DNA of 41,983 nt from positions 1 through 41,983 of the forward strand of contig CAKRVL010000014.1 of the NCBI GenBank assembly GCA_934408705.1. The letters run 5' to 3'. A program made the position numbers and the translations under genes. Every line of letters starts with the position of its first letter. Within the stretch, counting starts at the first letter, position 1. The notes under the pieces were generated by a model. That model did no database searches. It saw only the letters and a list, made by a program, of their open reading frames with translations, and was not told the origin of the DNA. Shown piece after piece: positions 1 to 8,980 of this stretch. This stretch comes from an uncultured Blautia sp. (GTDB lineage Bacteria; Bacillota; Clostridia; Lachnospirales; Lachnospiraceae).

Positions 1-73
1 TGTAGTAAAAATCTATTTACTATCATTATGAGTTCAAAAACGTAGACAGTAAAGCTACCCAAGATTTAAGCGC

Positions 74-1447
74 TTACTTTTCTTTAATTACATTTACAAC
101 CATATCCACATACTTCTGGCAGATTTCTTCACTCTCCGCTTCCACCATAACACGCACAACCGGCTCTGTTCCGGACTCACGGACGAGAATTCTTCCGGTA
201 TCGCCCAGTTCCTCTGTAACCTTCTTCACCGCAGCCTGCACATCTGCATCATCCTGCGCTGCCTTCTTGTCGGTCACTCTCACATTGGTGAGCACCTGAG
301 GATAAACGGTAAAACCTTCTGCTAGCTCACTGAGCTTTTTCTTTCTCGCCATCATAACTTCCATAATCTTCAGGCTGGTGAGAATGCCGTCACCGGTGCT
401 GGCGTATTTGCTGAAAATAATATGCCCACTCTGCTCACCACCGATGCGGCAGCCGTTTTTCATCATGTACTCATATACATATTTGTCTCCCACGGCTGTT
501 TTCGCGTAGTCGATTCCAAGCTCATCAAAGGCCTTGTACAGACCGAAGTTGGACATGACAGTGGTAACAACTGTATTGGTCAGCAGCTTGCCGCGCTCCT
601 TCATATATTTTCCGTAAATGTACAGAATGTGGTCACCTGTGATCACATTGCCCTTCTCATCCACACAGAGACAGCGGTCCGCATCCCCATCATAGGCAAA
701 ACCAACGTCCATTCCATTCTCCACCACATATTTCTGCAGTCCCCCGATATGGGTAGAACCGGCATTGTTGTTGATGTTGGTGCCATCCGGCAGGGCGTTG
801 ATCACGTAGGTTTTGGCGCCGAGAGCGTCAAAAACAGCCTTGGCAATGTTCCAGGAGCTTCCGTTGGCACAGTCCAGCGCCACCTTCACGCCGCGGAAGG
901 AATAGACACCCAGAGAGATCAGATACCCTATGTAACGGTTTCTTCCGGAAACATAGTCTACTGTACAGCCGATTTTTTCCTTCTTTGCAAAAGGAATCTC
1001 CTCCCATTTCTGCCCGAAGACTTCCAGATTTCCATCCAGATAGGCTTCCACAAGGGAAATGGTCTCCTCATCCATCTTCTCCCCGTTTCCGTTGATCAGC
1101 TTGATTCCATTGTCGAAATATGGATTGTGGCTTGCGGAGATCATAATACCGCAGTCAAATTCATCCACTCTTGCCACATAAGCCACGGAAGGTGTGGTCG
1201 TGACATGGAGAAGATATGCATCCGCACCGGAAGCCACCAGTCCGCCAACCAGTGTATACTCGAACATATAGCTGGAACGGCGGGTATCCTTTCCTATTAT
1301 GATACGCGCCGGAGTGTCATCACCGTTCCGGCGTTTCAGTTCTCCGTAATACCAGCCAAGAAAACGGCCTACTTTATATGCATGATCTGCTGTCAGGTTT
1401 TCATTTGCCTCTCCGCGGAAGCCATCTGTACCAAAATATTTTCCCAT
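74..1447 (-). CDS. glmM: Phosphoglucosamine mutase
   Basis: Converts glucosamine-6-phosphate to glucosamine-1-phosphate, the step after GlmS on the cytoplasmic route to UDP-GlcNAc for peptidoglycan and surface polysaccharide. The 457-residue protein opens with MGKYFGTDGFRG, has the phosphoserine loop SASHNP (Ser106), the Mg-binding DGDADR loop, the sugar loop GEQSGH and the C-terminal phosphate loop RESGTEP. All four alpha-D-phosphohexomutase landmarks are present and the length is normal. I chose the start at 1447 because GATGAGG lies about 7-10 nt upstream and the family begins MGKYFGTDGFRG. The same frame stays open to an ATG at 1513, but that one has no ribosome binding site. It follows glmS by 81 bp on the same strand and is probably cotranscribed with it. 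Confidence 0.95.
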   Translation of the reverse strand: MGKYFGTDGFRGEANENLTADHAYKVGRFLGWYYGELKRRNGDDTPARIIIGKDTRRSSYMFEYTLVGGLVASGADAYLLHVTTTPSVAYVARVDEFDCGIMISASHNPYFDNGIKLINGNGEKMDEETISLVEAYLDGNLEVFGQKWEEIPFAKKEKIGCTVDYVSGRNRYIGYLISLGVYSFRGVKVALDCANGSSWNIAKAVFDALGAKTYVINALPDGTNINNNAGSTHIGGLQKYVVENGMDVGFAYDGDADRCLCVDEKGNVITGDHILYIYGKYMKERGKLLTNTVVTTVMSNFGLYKAFDELGIDYAKTAVGDKYVYEYMMKNGCRIGGEQSGHIIFSKYASTGDGILTSLKIMEVMMARKKKLSELAEGFTVYPQVLTNVRVTDKKAAQDDADVQAAVKKVTEELGDTGRILVRESGTEPVVRVMVEAESEEICQKYVDMVVNVIKEK

Positions 1448-1528
1448 TTTTATAACCTCATCCTGTTGTTTTTCCCCCGAAAAACATCTGCCGTTTCTGC
1501 TCATCTCACTCATAAGACTGCTACAAAT

Positions 1529-3367
1529 TTACTCTACTGTAACGCTCTTTGCAAGATTTCTCGGCTTATCCACGTCAAGTCCCTTTGCCACGCTGACGTA
1601 ATATCCCATAAGCTGTAACGGAATCACCGCAAGGCTTGTGGCAAAGCACTCCTCTGTCTTTGGAACATAAACGGTAAAGAAAGCCGTATCTTCAATATTA
1701 TAATTTCCATAGGTAGTCAGCCCCATGAGATAAGCTCCGCGGCTTTTGCACTCTACCATATTGGAAATGGTTTTCTCATAAAGCTCAGACTGGGTGAGCA
1801 CGCCGATCACAAGAGTGCCGTCCTCAATGAGACTGATGGTACCATGCTTCAGCTCTCCTGCTGCGTAAGCCTCAGAATGGATGTAACTGATCTCTTTCAT
1901 TTTCAGGCTGCCTTCCAGGCTGATGGCATAATCAAGTCCACGTCCGATGAAAAACACATCCCTGGCATTGGCCTGTTTGGCAGCAAACCACTGGATCCGC
2001 TCCTTGTCGTCCAGGATCTTCTGGATTTGCTCAGGAAGACACTGAAGCTGGGAGATAAGATCCTGATAACGCCCCTGGGAAATACATCCGCGCACCAGCG
2101 CAAACTGAACGGCAAGGCAATAGCCTGCGATCAGCTGGGTGCTGTAGGCTTTCGTTGTGGCAACTGCAATCTCCGGACCGGCAAGGGTATAAAATACATT
2201 ATCTGCTTCCCGGGCAATGGAGCTTCCCACCACATTGACAATTCCAAGGGTTTTCAGCCCCTTCTTTTTTGCAAGACGGAGGGCTGCAAGGCTATCTGCA
2301 GTCTCGCCGGACTGGCTGATCACAATCACCAGACCGTTGGAATCCAGAGGCATGTTTCGGTAACGGAACTCAGATGCCAGATCCACACGTACCGGCAGCT
2401 GCGCCAGATTCTCCAGCACATACTGACATGCCACGCCTACGTGATAGGCTGAACCACATGCCACAATATATATCTGGGAAAAAGACTGAAACTCTTCCTC
2501 AGTAAGTCCCACAGAAGACAGGTCGATAGCACCATCCTTTAATACGGAATTCAATGTATCCTGAACGGCTTTTGGCTGCTCATGGATCTCCTTCAACATG
2601 AAATGCTCGTAGCCTGCTTTTTCAGCTGCTTCTGCATCCCATTTGATCTGCGTTGGCTTTTTCTCAATCTCATCTCCGTCCAGATTGTAAAAGGTAACAG
2701 TCCCATTTGCCAGACGTGCCATCTCCAGATTTCCTATGTAATAAACATTGCGGGTATATTTCAGAATCGCCGGAACATCAGAAGCCACGTAGCAGTCTCC
2801 GTTCTCCACGCCAATGATCATAGGACTGTCCTTACGGGCAACGTAAATCTCCCCGGGATAATCTTGAAACATGACCGCCAGGGCATAGGAGCCACGGATA
2901 CGGACCATGGCATGGTTGATGGCATCCACCGGAGTATGCTCATATTTCTTGTAATAATAATCGATGAGCTTCACTGCCACTTCGGTATCTGTGGAAGAAT
3001 AGAACTCATAGTCCTTGCGAAGAAGCTTATTCTTCAGTTCCTGATAATTCTCAATAATACCATTGTGAACGCCAACCACATTTCCATCATCGGAGGTATG
3101 TGGATGGGCATTTGTCTCAGAAGGCTCCCCGTGGGTCGCCCAGCGGGTGTGACCGATACCACAGGTACCAGCTAGGGCATGACCATGATTGGTTTTCTCT
3201 GATAAAGCTTTCAGACGGCCTTTCGCCTTTACAATTTTCGTTTTGTTCTCACCGTCACGAACGGCAAGACCGGCTGAGTCATAGCCGCGATATTCCAATT
3301 TCGATAAACCATCCAGAAGGATGGGCGCGGCCTGGGAATGGCCGGCGTAGGATACGATTCCGCACAT
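1529..3367 (-). CDS. glmS: Glutamine--fructose-6-phosphate aminotransferase (isomerizing)
   Basis: Makes glucosamine-6-phosphate from fructose-6-phosphate and glutamine. The 612-residue protein starts MCGIVSY, so Cys2 becomes the N-terminal nucleophile of the class II glutamine amidotransferase domain (residues 1 to about 230, with TRWATHGEP and NGIIENY). Two SIS sugar isomerase domains follow (about 290-420 and 460-600). The C-terminus DVDKPRNLAKSVTVE is the classic GlmS tail that closes the active site. A strong AGAGGAGAG site precedes the ATG. glmM is just downstream. I see no glmS ribozyme: the upstream space is only about 30 bp before the Rpn remnant and lacks the room or the conserved core. 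Position next to the polysaccharide operon fits precursor supply, but these are housekeeping genes. Confidence 0.97.
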   Translation of the reverse strand: MCGIVSYAGHSQAAPILLDGLSKLEYRGYDSAGLAVRDGENKTKIVKAKGRLKALSEKTNHGHALAGTCGIGHTRWATHGEPSETNAHPHTSDDGNVVGVHNGIIENYQELKNKLLRKDYEFYSSTDTEVAVKLIDYYYKKYEHTPVDAINHAMVRIRGSYALAVMFQDYPGEIYVARKDSPMIIGVENGDCYVASDVPAILKYTRNVYYIGNLEMARLANGTVTFYNLDGDEIEKKPTQIKWDAEAAEKAGYEHFMLKEIHEQPKAVQDTLNSVLKDGAIDLSSVGLTEEEFQSFSQIYIVACGSAYHVGVACQYVLENLAQLPVRVDLASEFRYRNMPLDSNGLVIVISQSGETADSLAALRLAKKKGLKTLGIVNVVGSSIAREADNVFYTLAGPEIAVATTKAYSTQLIAGYCLAVQFALVRGCISQGRYQDLISQLQCLPEQIQKILDDKERIQWFAAKQANARDVFFIGRGLDYAISLEGSLKMKEISYIHSEAYAAGELKHGTISLIEDGTLVIGVLTQSELYEKTISNMVECKSRGAYLMGLTTYGNYNIEDTAFFTVYVPKTEECFATSLAVIPLQLMGYYVSVAKGLDVDKPRNLAKSVTVE

Positions 3368-3394
3368 AAAATTTGTTCTCTCCTCTATAGCTGT

Positions 3395-3589
3395 TTAGTC
3401 AATTCCATATTCTTCCAAGAGTTTTTGGCGAAAGGCGTGATCGTCAAGGGCACGCTTCAGGTCATCGATGCGGTTGTCGCGCAACAGGAATTTGATAAGT
3501 TTCTGTTCACGCTCCAAAGCCTCTTTTCCTTCCGCTAACCCGACAGTACGTCCCTCTGCCAGCCCAGCGATTCGTCTCTTTTCCTGCAA
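3395..3589 (-). pseudogene. C-terminal remnant of an Rpn/PD-(D/E)XK nuclease-family protein
   Basis: A 64-codon open frame whose product has the Gly/Glu/Lys-rich repeat (GLAEGRTVGLAEGKE) followed by a helical tail ending KLLEEYGID. The same architecture ends the full-length Rpn-like protein at 20280-21206 (LMKELGIK). The PD-(D/E)XK nuclease domain, about 200 residues in intact members, is missing; upstream sequence is AT-rich with two hairpins and no coding continuation. I read it as the leftover 3' end of a mobile or duplicated gene, not a functional protein. The two tails are clearly diverged, so this is not a recent copy of the gene at 20 kb. Confidence 0.6.
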
Positions 3590-3598
3590 ATCACGGGT

Positions 3599-3698
3599 AA
3601 AAAAGTTGAGTACTTAACTTTTTTGACTATGTGATTTTGTTGAGTATGATTATGGCACAAATTTATAGCTATGAAAAGGTACCGGTTTTCTACCTTTT
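3599..3698 (-). terminator. Two AT-rich hairpins ending the polysaccharide operon
   Basis: Downstream of the last polysaccharide gene (stop at 3730) are two inverted repeats. Positions 3674-3681 and 3691-3698 (AAAAGGTA/TACCTTTT) form an 8-bp stem with a 9-nt loop. Positions 3599-3624 form a 26-bp near-perfect palindrome with an A-tract on one side and a T-tract on the other, centred on AGTACT, with a single G/T mismatch. Both can work on either strand as weak intrinsic terminators. The motif GTTGAGTA occurs at 3605-3612 and again at 3639-3646. No other feature seen here. Confidence 0.5.
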
Positions 3699-3729
3699 AC
3701 GTATAAAAACTCTCGTGTTGCTGCAGAAT

Positions 3730-4692
3730 TCAAGAAGATATGCTTATTTCATCAACGATTTCATTTTCATATTTAGCCAGTATTTTTGAATCTAATTCAA
3801 TTGTAGCACTCCCCCCTGCTTCATTTACATATTTTCCAATCACAGGGGTTTTTCCTTTTGCATTAGCAAGAAACCACTCATATTCTATATCTAAATGACC
3901 AATGTCAATTGCTTGATATTTCCTTTGTGCTAAATCTGCTGCTAATACAGACGCAGTTGGACCAAGTGCAATCAAAAATAAATCCGCGTCTTTTATATTA
4001 AAAACTGCTCGCTTTATTTTTGAATAAACAGAAAAAGCATTCTCAGCAGGACAGATTACTCTTCTTACACTATTGGCATTAGATAGTAAATCATTTCCCA
4101 CTCCAAATCGAGTTTCTGTACCTTCCACTATAATAACATCTCTTCCTTCCCAAACTTTCTTCCATTTGTTAAATATAGAATTAAAATCAATTCCTTCGCG
4201 ACCATTATACACACGTGTAATCAATGCGTCTGCATATTTAGTATTATCAGACAGCAATACTCTCCATTTATCATAATACTTTGCTAAATGGACTTCTCTA
4301 TTTAATTTTCTTGTCCGCGAATAACTAATCATTTCACCAAAAAAGTCGGGTACACCAATTATCAAATTATCCGAGGGATTTAATAATACATTCTTAAGTG
4401 CATTACTTAATTCTTCTGAGTTTTCCTGACCGAAATAGCCATTAGCCTCTTTATAAATCCATGCGATTTCACCGTCTCCAAATCTTGATAATGATTTTTT
4501 ATCAAATGTCAATTGTTCAAAAACTTCTGAATCAGTATAAAAATTAATATTAAATTTATCTTTTTTCATCATTCTATACTTTATTATTTCCAAATAAGAC
4601 TTTGGAACAGAATATAAATAATGATACAACTTTAATACAATTCTCCCTACAATATTTTTTTGCAATTGCCTTTTTATGTATACTTTAGACAT
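3730..4692 (-). CDS. GT-D fold glycosyltransferase (DUF1792 / SP_1767 family)
   Basis: A 320-residue cytoplasmic protein, likely transferring a sugar during assembly of the polysaccharide repeat unit. Residues 67-76 read SLSRFGDGEI; the D-G-E (Asp73, Glu75) matches the DXE metal/nucleotide-sugar motif described for the GT-D fold first seen in streptococcal serine-rich-repeat glycoprotein glycosylation. Later motifs VGNDLL and CPAENAFSVY also fit that family. There is no signal peptide; the basic N-terminus may associate with the membrane. It is the last gene of the operon, 10 bp after the flippase, and shares its high AT content. Donor and acceptor cannot be told from sequence. Confidence 0.75.
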   Translation of the reverse strand: MSKVYIKRQLQKNIVGRIVLKLYHYLYSVPKSYLEIIKYRMMKKDKFNINFYTDSEVFEQLTFDKKSLSRFGDGEIAWIYKEANGYFGQENSEELSNALKNVLLNPSDNLIIGVPDFFGEMISYSRTRKLNREVHLAKYYDKWRVLLSDNTKYADALITRVYNGREGIDFNSIFNKWKKVWEGRDVIIVEGTETRFGVGNDLLSNANSVRRVICPAENAFSVYSKIKRAVFNIKDADLFLIALGPTASVLAADLAQRKYQAIDIGHLDIEYEWFLANAKGKTPVIGKYVNEAGGSATIELDSKILAKYENEIVDEISISS

Positions 4693-4702
4693 ATTTTTTC
4701 CT

Positions 4703-5902
4703 TTACCTTTTTTCCTTTTTCATAAACCCAAGCATGAACAAAAAACCACATATAGAATAAGAAATTACAGATGAAATTGCAGCTCCATATGCTCCATAAA
4801 CTGGTATAACAAAATAATTACTAATCAAGTTGCAACAAACTGCAATAGTCAAATAAAACAATATATTTTTTTTCTTATTTATTGATAACAAATATGGATT
4901 AATTAACTTATATAAGATCATTGGAATAGATCCTATTAAAAGGATAAGAGTTAAATTATATGCTCCCGAATAATTTTCTCCATATAAAAGTACTATAAAC
5001 CATTTTCCTAATATAAAAAATCCAACAATTATTATAATGCTAATTATTATATTCAATAATATGGACCTTTTCACCTCTTTTTTCGCATCATATCTTGACA
5101 ATTTATGAATTAATACCTCCTTAAAAGCATCTGGAATTATCCAAGTCATATTAACAAGGGTTGAAGCAACACTATACAAACCAATATCAAAATTATTTAT
5201 ATCAAACGCTTTAAGCATTATAACATCAATATTATAATTACAGGTTGTTAATACGGCAATTATTGATATTGCTAACGAATTGCTCAAAATGGTCTGAATT
5301 TTTTCTTTATTATCAATAAAAAACTTTAGATTTAATCTAATGTCACTTTTATAATGATAAATACCAAAAGAAATTATTGTTTCAAGAAAGTATCTCCCTC
5401 CAAGAATGTATAAAAGCAACTCATAAGACGATAATTGCAGTAAATAAACAATGAGCAAAACAATAGTATAACCTACAGTTGTACATAAAAAAATAATATT
5501 TCGCTTATTTATATTTTCCACTAAATTAATTGCAGTAATATTATCTCTAAAAATGAATATGCTTGTAATCATCAACAAACAAAAAATATACTGGCTTTGA
5601 AAAATAAAAGTTATCACAAATGAAATTATACTCAAAAGCAAAAACTGAAGAACAATAAAAGATATAAACATCCTTTTGAAATTCTCTTGTTTTTTAAAAA
5701 ACAGTTGATAAGAAGCCCCAATATTTAAACTAAATATTAAATTCAAAATTGTAATTAAATTAATTACCACACCGTACTCTCCCCTTAATTCAACAGAAAG
5801 AGTACGATTTATTAATACTGTATCCAAAAATGATACCCCGACAATAATAATCTTAGATATCAGTGTTTTTGAATAATTATTTTTTAAGAGCATTTTTAAC
5901 AT
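4703..5902 (-). CDS. Polysaccharide flippase, Wzx-like (MATE/MVF superfamily)
   Basis: Integral membrane protein of 399 residues with about 12 hydrophobic segments. The N-terminal SKTLISKIIIVGVSFLDTVLINRTLSVE-like segment and the terminal pattern of paired helices are typical of O-antigen/teichoic acid repeat-unit flippases. It would move the undecaprenyl-linked repeat unit to the outer face of the membrane. The start at 5902 is favoured by GGAGGAAG 11 nt upstream, inside the end of the preceding gene, giving a 26-bp overlap with the polymerase. The frame is open further upstream to 5950 without a better start. Strongly AT-rich, like its neighbours. Specificity unknown. Confidence 0.8.
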   Translation of the reverse strand: MLKMLLKNNYSKTLISKIIIVGVSFLDTVLINRTLSVELRGEYGVVINLITILNLIFSLNIGASYQLFFKKQENFKRMFISFIVLQFLLLSIISFVITFIFQSQYIFCLLMITSIFIFRDNITAINLVENINKRNIIFLCTTVGYTIVLLIVYLLQLSSYELLLYILGGRYFLETIISFGIYHYKSDIRLNLKFFIDNKEKIQTILSNSLAISIIAVLTTCNYNIDVIMLKAFDINNFDIGLYSVASTLVNMTWIIPDAFKEVLIHKLSRYDAKKEVKRSILLNIIISIIIIVGFFILGKWFIVLLYGENYSGAYNLTLILLIGSIPMILYKLINPYLLSINKKKNILFYLTIAVCCNLISNYFVIPVYGAYGAAISSVISYSICGFLFMLGFMKKEKR

Positions 5903-7184
5903 GAGTTTTCTGTCTTCCTCCAGTAACATTGTCAACACAATAAAAAGCAAAATACATTATAGATGAAACAAATAGAACTCCTCTAAAAAAATCAAAGCAA
6001 GTATATAAATACCAACGAAATGAAAAAATAACTATTACAGTTTTTAGCATATTAGAATATTGGCTATTTTTTTTATAAACCTTATTTAAAGTAAAACCTA
6101 ATATAGCCGAAAATAAAAAAACGCCAACATAACCAAACCAAAAATATGGCCATGAATAAAAAAATCCACCATACTTATTCATATAATGTTTTACTACAAT
6201 ATTACTTACATTTCCATCTTTAAATGAACCACCAAAAAGAATTGCACCAATAAAATCAATATAATACACTTCTCCTCCTCCAATATCATTAGCAGTCATT
6301 TGTGTAACAACACTGGTATAATAGGACTGAGAGACTGTATCACTAGTTAAAAATGATGCACCATATTTAAAAAAATATTCAGATAATAAATTATTCATGT
6401 TTGAATATGAAAATATCCTAATTATACTTATTACATTTGAACCTAAAATTCCTATTATTGCTAGCAAAACAACATGTCTAAGTTTCAAATCCAAATTATT
6501 AAACAATATGAAATATAAAAATAATACCATCGGTATCAAAGATGATCTATCTCCATGAAAAAATGATTTACTGCAATATGCAATTACATATATTACCATT
6601 AATACTTTTTTACTTTTTTCATTATTCGAATACATCCAAATAACTGGACACATTACTAAACAATATTCATATAACGTACTTGTATTACTAATATAGTTAC
6701 CATTTTCACCACCCGCAGAATAACTAAAAAACAGCCAAATAATCCACAAAAAAATATATCCTATATAAAACGCTATGGGATTATTTTTTATTTCCAAATT
6801 ATAATTTTTCACTTTATTTAACAGCATATTCTTATTAATAAAAACATTCAATGTTGCAAGCATAATAGTCATACTAACAGCACCATCAAGCCAATTAGAT
6901 GAATTTCTAATCGTTTGTTGCCAAGAAAGCGTTTCAATACCAAGTGCTGTAGCAATTCCAAGTATCTCACTTACAACTGTAGAAAAATTTATATATAAAA
7001 TTATACCAAACAATAACATTAAATATGAATTTCCACGCACTTTCCATAACATCAAGACTGAAAGTGAAATAACTAATACTGAAAGCATAATTGGTGTCTT
7101 TACTAAAAAAATAGCCATAATCGAAAAGACAAACAATACAACATCAATAAGTGTACTCTTAGGAATCATACATGTTCGCTTCAT
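5877..7184 (-). CDS. Polysaccharide polymerase, Wzy/EpsG-like membrane protein
   Basis: A 435-residue protein with 10 or more predicted membrane segments and a longer polar loop in the second half (about 270-330), the usual layout of Wzy polymerases that join repeat units outside the membrane. Primary sequence is not conserved in this class, so the call rests on topology, size and position between a glycosyltransferase and the flippase. The basic C-terminus (VTGGRQKTHVKNALKK) overlaps the flippase start. The AAGAAGGT site 7 nt before the ATG supports the start. AT-rich codon use. Confidence 0.7.
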   Translation of the reverse strand: MKRTCMIPKSTLIDVVLFVFSIMAIFLVKTPIMLSVLVISLSVLMLWKVRGNSYLMLLFGIILYINFSTVVSEILGIATALGIETLSWQQTIRNSSNWLDGAVSMTIMLATLNVFINKNMLLNKVKNYNLEIKNNPIAFYIGYIFLWIIWLFFSYSAGGENGNYISNTSTLYEYCLVMCPVIWMYSNNEKSKKVLMVIYVIAYCSKSFFHGDRSSLIPMVLFLYFILFNNLDLKLRHVVLLAIIGILGSNVISIIRIFSYSNMNNLLSEYFFKYGASFLTSDTVSQSYYTSVVTQMTANDIGGGEVYYIDFIGAILFGGSFKDGNVSNIVVKHYMNKYGGFFYSWPYFWFGYVGVFLFSAILGFTLNKVYKKNSQYSNMLKTVIVIFSFRWYLYTCFDFFRGVLFVSSIMYFAFYCVDNVTGGRQKTHVKNALKK

Positions 7185-7202
7185 TTTATTACCTTCTTTA
7201 TA

Positions 7203-8393
7203 TTATTGTGAACTTATAACAGATTTATAATATTGAATTAATATTTTTTTTCGTCTAGCCTCAATTAAGTCGATATCATAACATTTAGCAATTTTAAAAT
7301 TTCGAATTGCCTGTTTTTTTAAATTATCTTCATTAATTAAGTTTTCTATAGCTTCAATCATTTGCTTAAAATCATTTAAATGTAAAAGGCAACTTTCATC
7401 TAACAATTCAGGAATTCCAGCAACATTTGACCCTAAACATGGTACCCCTTGGCTCATTGCCTCAATCACAGATCGCGGTAATCCTTCTTGTTTACTCGGT
7501 TGAATATATATATCAATAGTTCTATACCAATTAATTATTTCATCTTTTTTCATTGTTCCCATAATTTTTAATTTATCTGTTATACCCAATTTATTTGCCA
7601 CTTTTTTTACGTATTCACCATTGCCCGGACCTACAATCTGGAATTCTGTTTCTATTCCCTGTTTGTGCAACTTCTTCATTAATTTCAAAACAACGTCTTC
7701 GCCTTTATATTTCACATCAATAGAATTTACTGCCTGGCCTAATATTATTTTTTTATTACCAATACAATCTATCTTTTTCAATCTCTCATGTAAAACGGTT
7801 TCATCTACATCATTAATATAGACATTTGAACAACATTCTGTTATTCCATTATTAGGATACCGATTTTGAAGAAACACCTGCGTCACATATGTAGCAAAAT
7901 CGGCATTATGTACATTTCTTTTCTCATTATAATACATATATGGTGCAACAATTTTCCCCATTAATCCATGATTCCAAAATGCATCCCATGCACAGCCACC
8001 CACTTCTACCAAATACGGCATTTTTCTTTTTCTTACAACAGATATAATTGTATCTGATGTTGTACTCGGCATTCTGCAAAAAACTAAGTCAATATTTTCC
8101 AAAATACCATTTATATAATTTTTAAATTTTTTCTTCTCTACTAACATTCCCCTCGCAGAATTGAAATTTGGAACTTCAATAACAGAAATATTGTCAAGTT
8201 TCAATGGCTTCATGTTCGCTTCTTCATATGTTTTATCAAGAATATATGTGCGAATTGCTAAGACTAACTCATCGACAACACAAAAAAATCTTAAAAACAT
8301 TTCATTTGTTAATGTCACATTACAATATATTCCATTTTTATCCTTATATAAAGGTCCATCAAAACAAAATAAACCTACAACTTTTTTATTCAT
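7203..8393 (-). CDS. Glycosyltransferase family 4 (GT-B)
   Basis: A 396-residue cytoplasmic GT-B enzyme adding a sugar to the growing lipid-linked repeat unit. The C-terminal domain holds the retaining GT4 signature: IVGPG (about 253-257), KIMGTMKKDEIINWYRTIDIYIQPS and the E-x7-E motif with Glu303 and Glu311 in EGLPRSVIEA. The N-terminal domain binds the acceptor and is AT-rich and divergent. The start codon overlaps the end of the acetyltransferase gene by 8 bp, so translation is probably coupled. Sugar specificity cannot be read from the sequence. Confidence 0.85.
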   Translation of the reverse strand: MNKKVVGLFCFDGPLYKDKNGIYCNVTLTNEMFLRFFCVVDELVLAIRTYILDKTYEEANMKPLKLDNISVIEVPNFNSARGMLVEKKKFKNYINGILENIDLVFCRMPSTTSDTIISVVRKRKMPYLVEVGGCAWDAFWNHGLMGKIVAPYMYYNEKRNVHNADFATYVTQVFLQNRYPNNGITECCSNVYINDVDETVLHERLKKIDCIGNKKIILGQAVNSIDVKYKGEDVVLKLMKKLHKQGIETEFQIVGPGNGEYVKKVANKLGITDKLKIMGTMKKDEIINWYRTIDIYIQPSKQEGLPRSVIEAMSQGVPCLGSNVAGIPELLDESCLLHLNDFKQMIEAIENLINEDNLKKQAIRNFKIAKCYDIDLIEARRKKILIQYYKSVISSQ

Positions 8394-8970
8394 ATTTTAC
8401 CCATTCTCTTTTCTTCAAATCATAAATTTTCAGCACGCTAGCAGGAACACCTCCCACAATACAGTTATCTGGAACACTTTTAGTTACCACACTATTTGCC
8501 GCAATTACCGATCCTTTTCCAATAGTAATCCCCTGTTGAATAACAGCACCTTCTCCAATCCAAACATTGTCTTTAATATATATTGGAGATGAATATATCT
8601 TCCGTTTATTTGGAGGTACCTCTATATCATCTTGTTTTCTCCCTTTATATTTTCCATGCGAATTATCCACAATAAGTACTTTTCCAGCTAATAACACATT
8701 GTTTCCAATATGAATTTTTTCACTACAAGATATTCTTACATCATCTCCAAAGTTTACATTATCACCAATTATTAGACATTTCTCATTGTGAGTTCCATCC
8801 ACCTCAAATCTACACCTGTATCCAGTCGTAATATTCTTCCCGAATTCTATATATTTTTTCCCCCTTACATAAAATGGTAATCTAATTAATCTTGCTCTTT
8901 TTACAAATATTTTAGTATATAAAAATGAAATTCCATTTTTTACGCTTTCACTGAAACTATAATATTCCAA
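8386..8970 (-). CDS. Hexapeptide-repeat acyltransferase (WcaF/CysE superfamily)
   Basis: A 194-residue left-handed beta-helix protein. From about residue 40 it shows repeated [LIV]-G-x4 units (FGKNITTG, IGDNVNFGDD, IGNNVLLAG, IKDNVWIGEGAVIQQGITIGKGSVIAANSVV), ending with the VGGVPASVLK cap found in sugar O-acetyltransferases. The catalytic His is probably in VDNSHGKYKG. It likely adds an acetyl group to a sugar of the repeat unit. A PglD-like N-acetylation of an amino sugar is the alternative, but the protein lacks the PglD N-terminal Rossmann domain. It lies between two glycosyltransferases. Confidence 0.8.
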   Translation of the reverse strand: MEYYSFSESVKNGISFLYTKIFVKRARLIRLPFYVRGKKYIEFGKNITTGYRCRFEVDGTHNEKCLIIGDNVNFGDDVRISCSEKIHIGNNVLLAGKVLIVDNSHGKYKGRKQDDIEVPPNKRKIYSSPIYIKDNVWIGEGAVIQQGITIGKGSVIAANSVVTKSVPDNCIVGGVPASVLKIYDLKKREWVKYE

Positions 8971-8980
8971 TTAATTCACC

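Noticed and set aside
422..1618. A 398-codon plus-strand frame opposite glmM and the end of glmS
   Set aside because: Both strands cannot be under strong coding constraint here; glmM and glmS are certain and the plus-strand product matches no family.
3368..3400. glmS ribozyme upstream of glmS
   Set aside because: There is no room and no conserved catalytic core between the ribosome site and the Rpn remnant.
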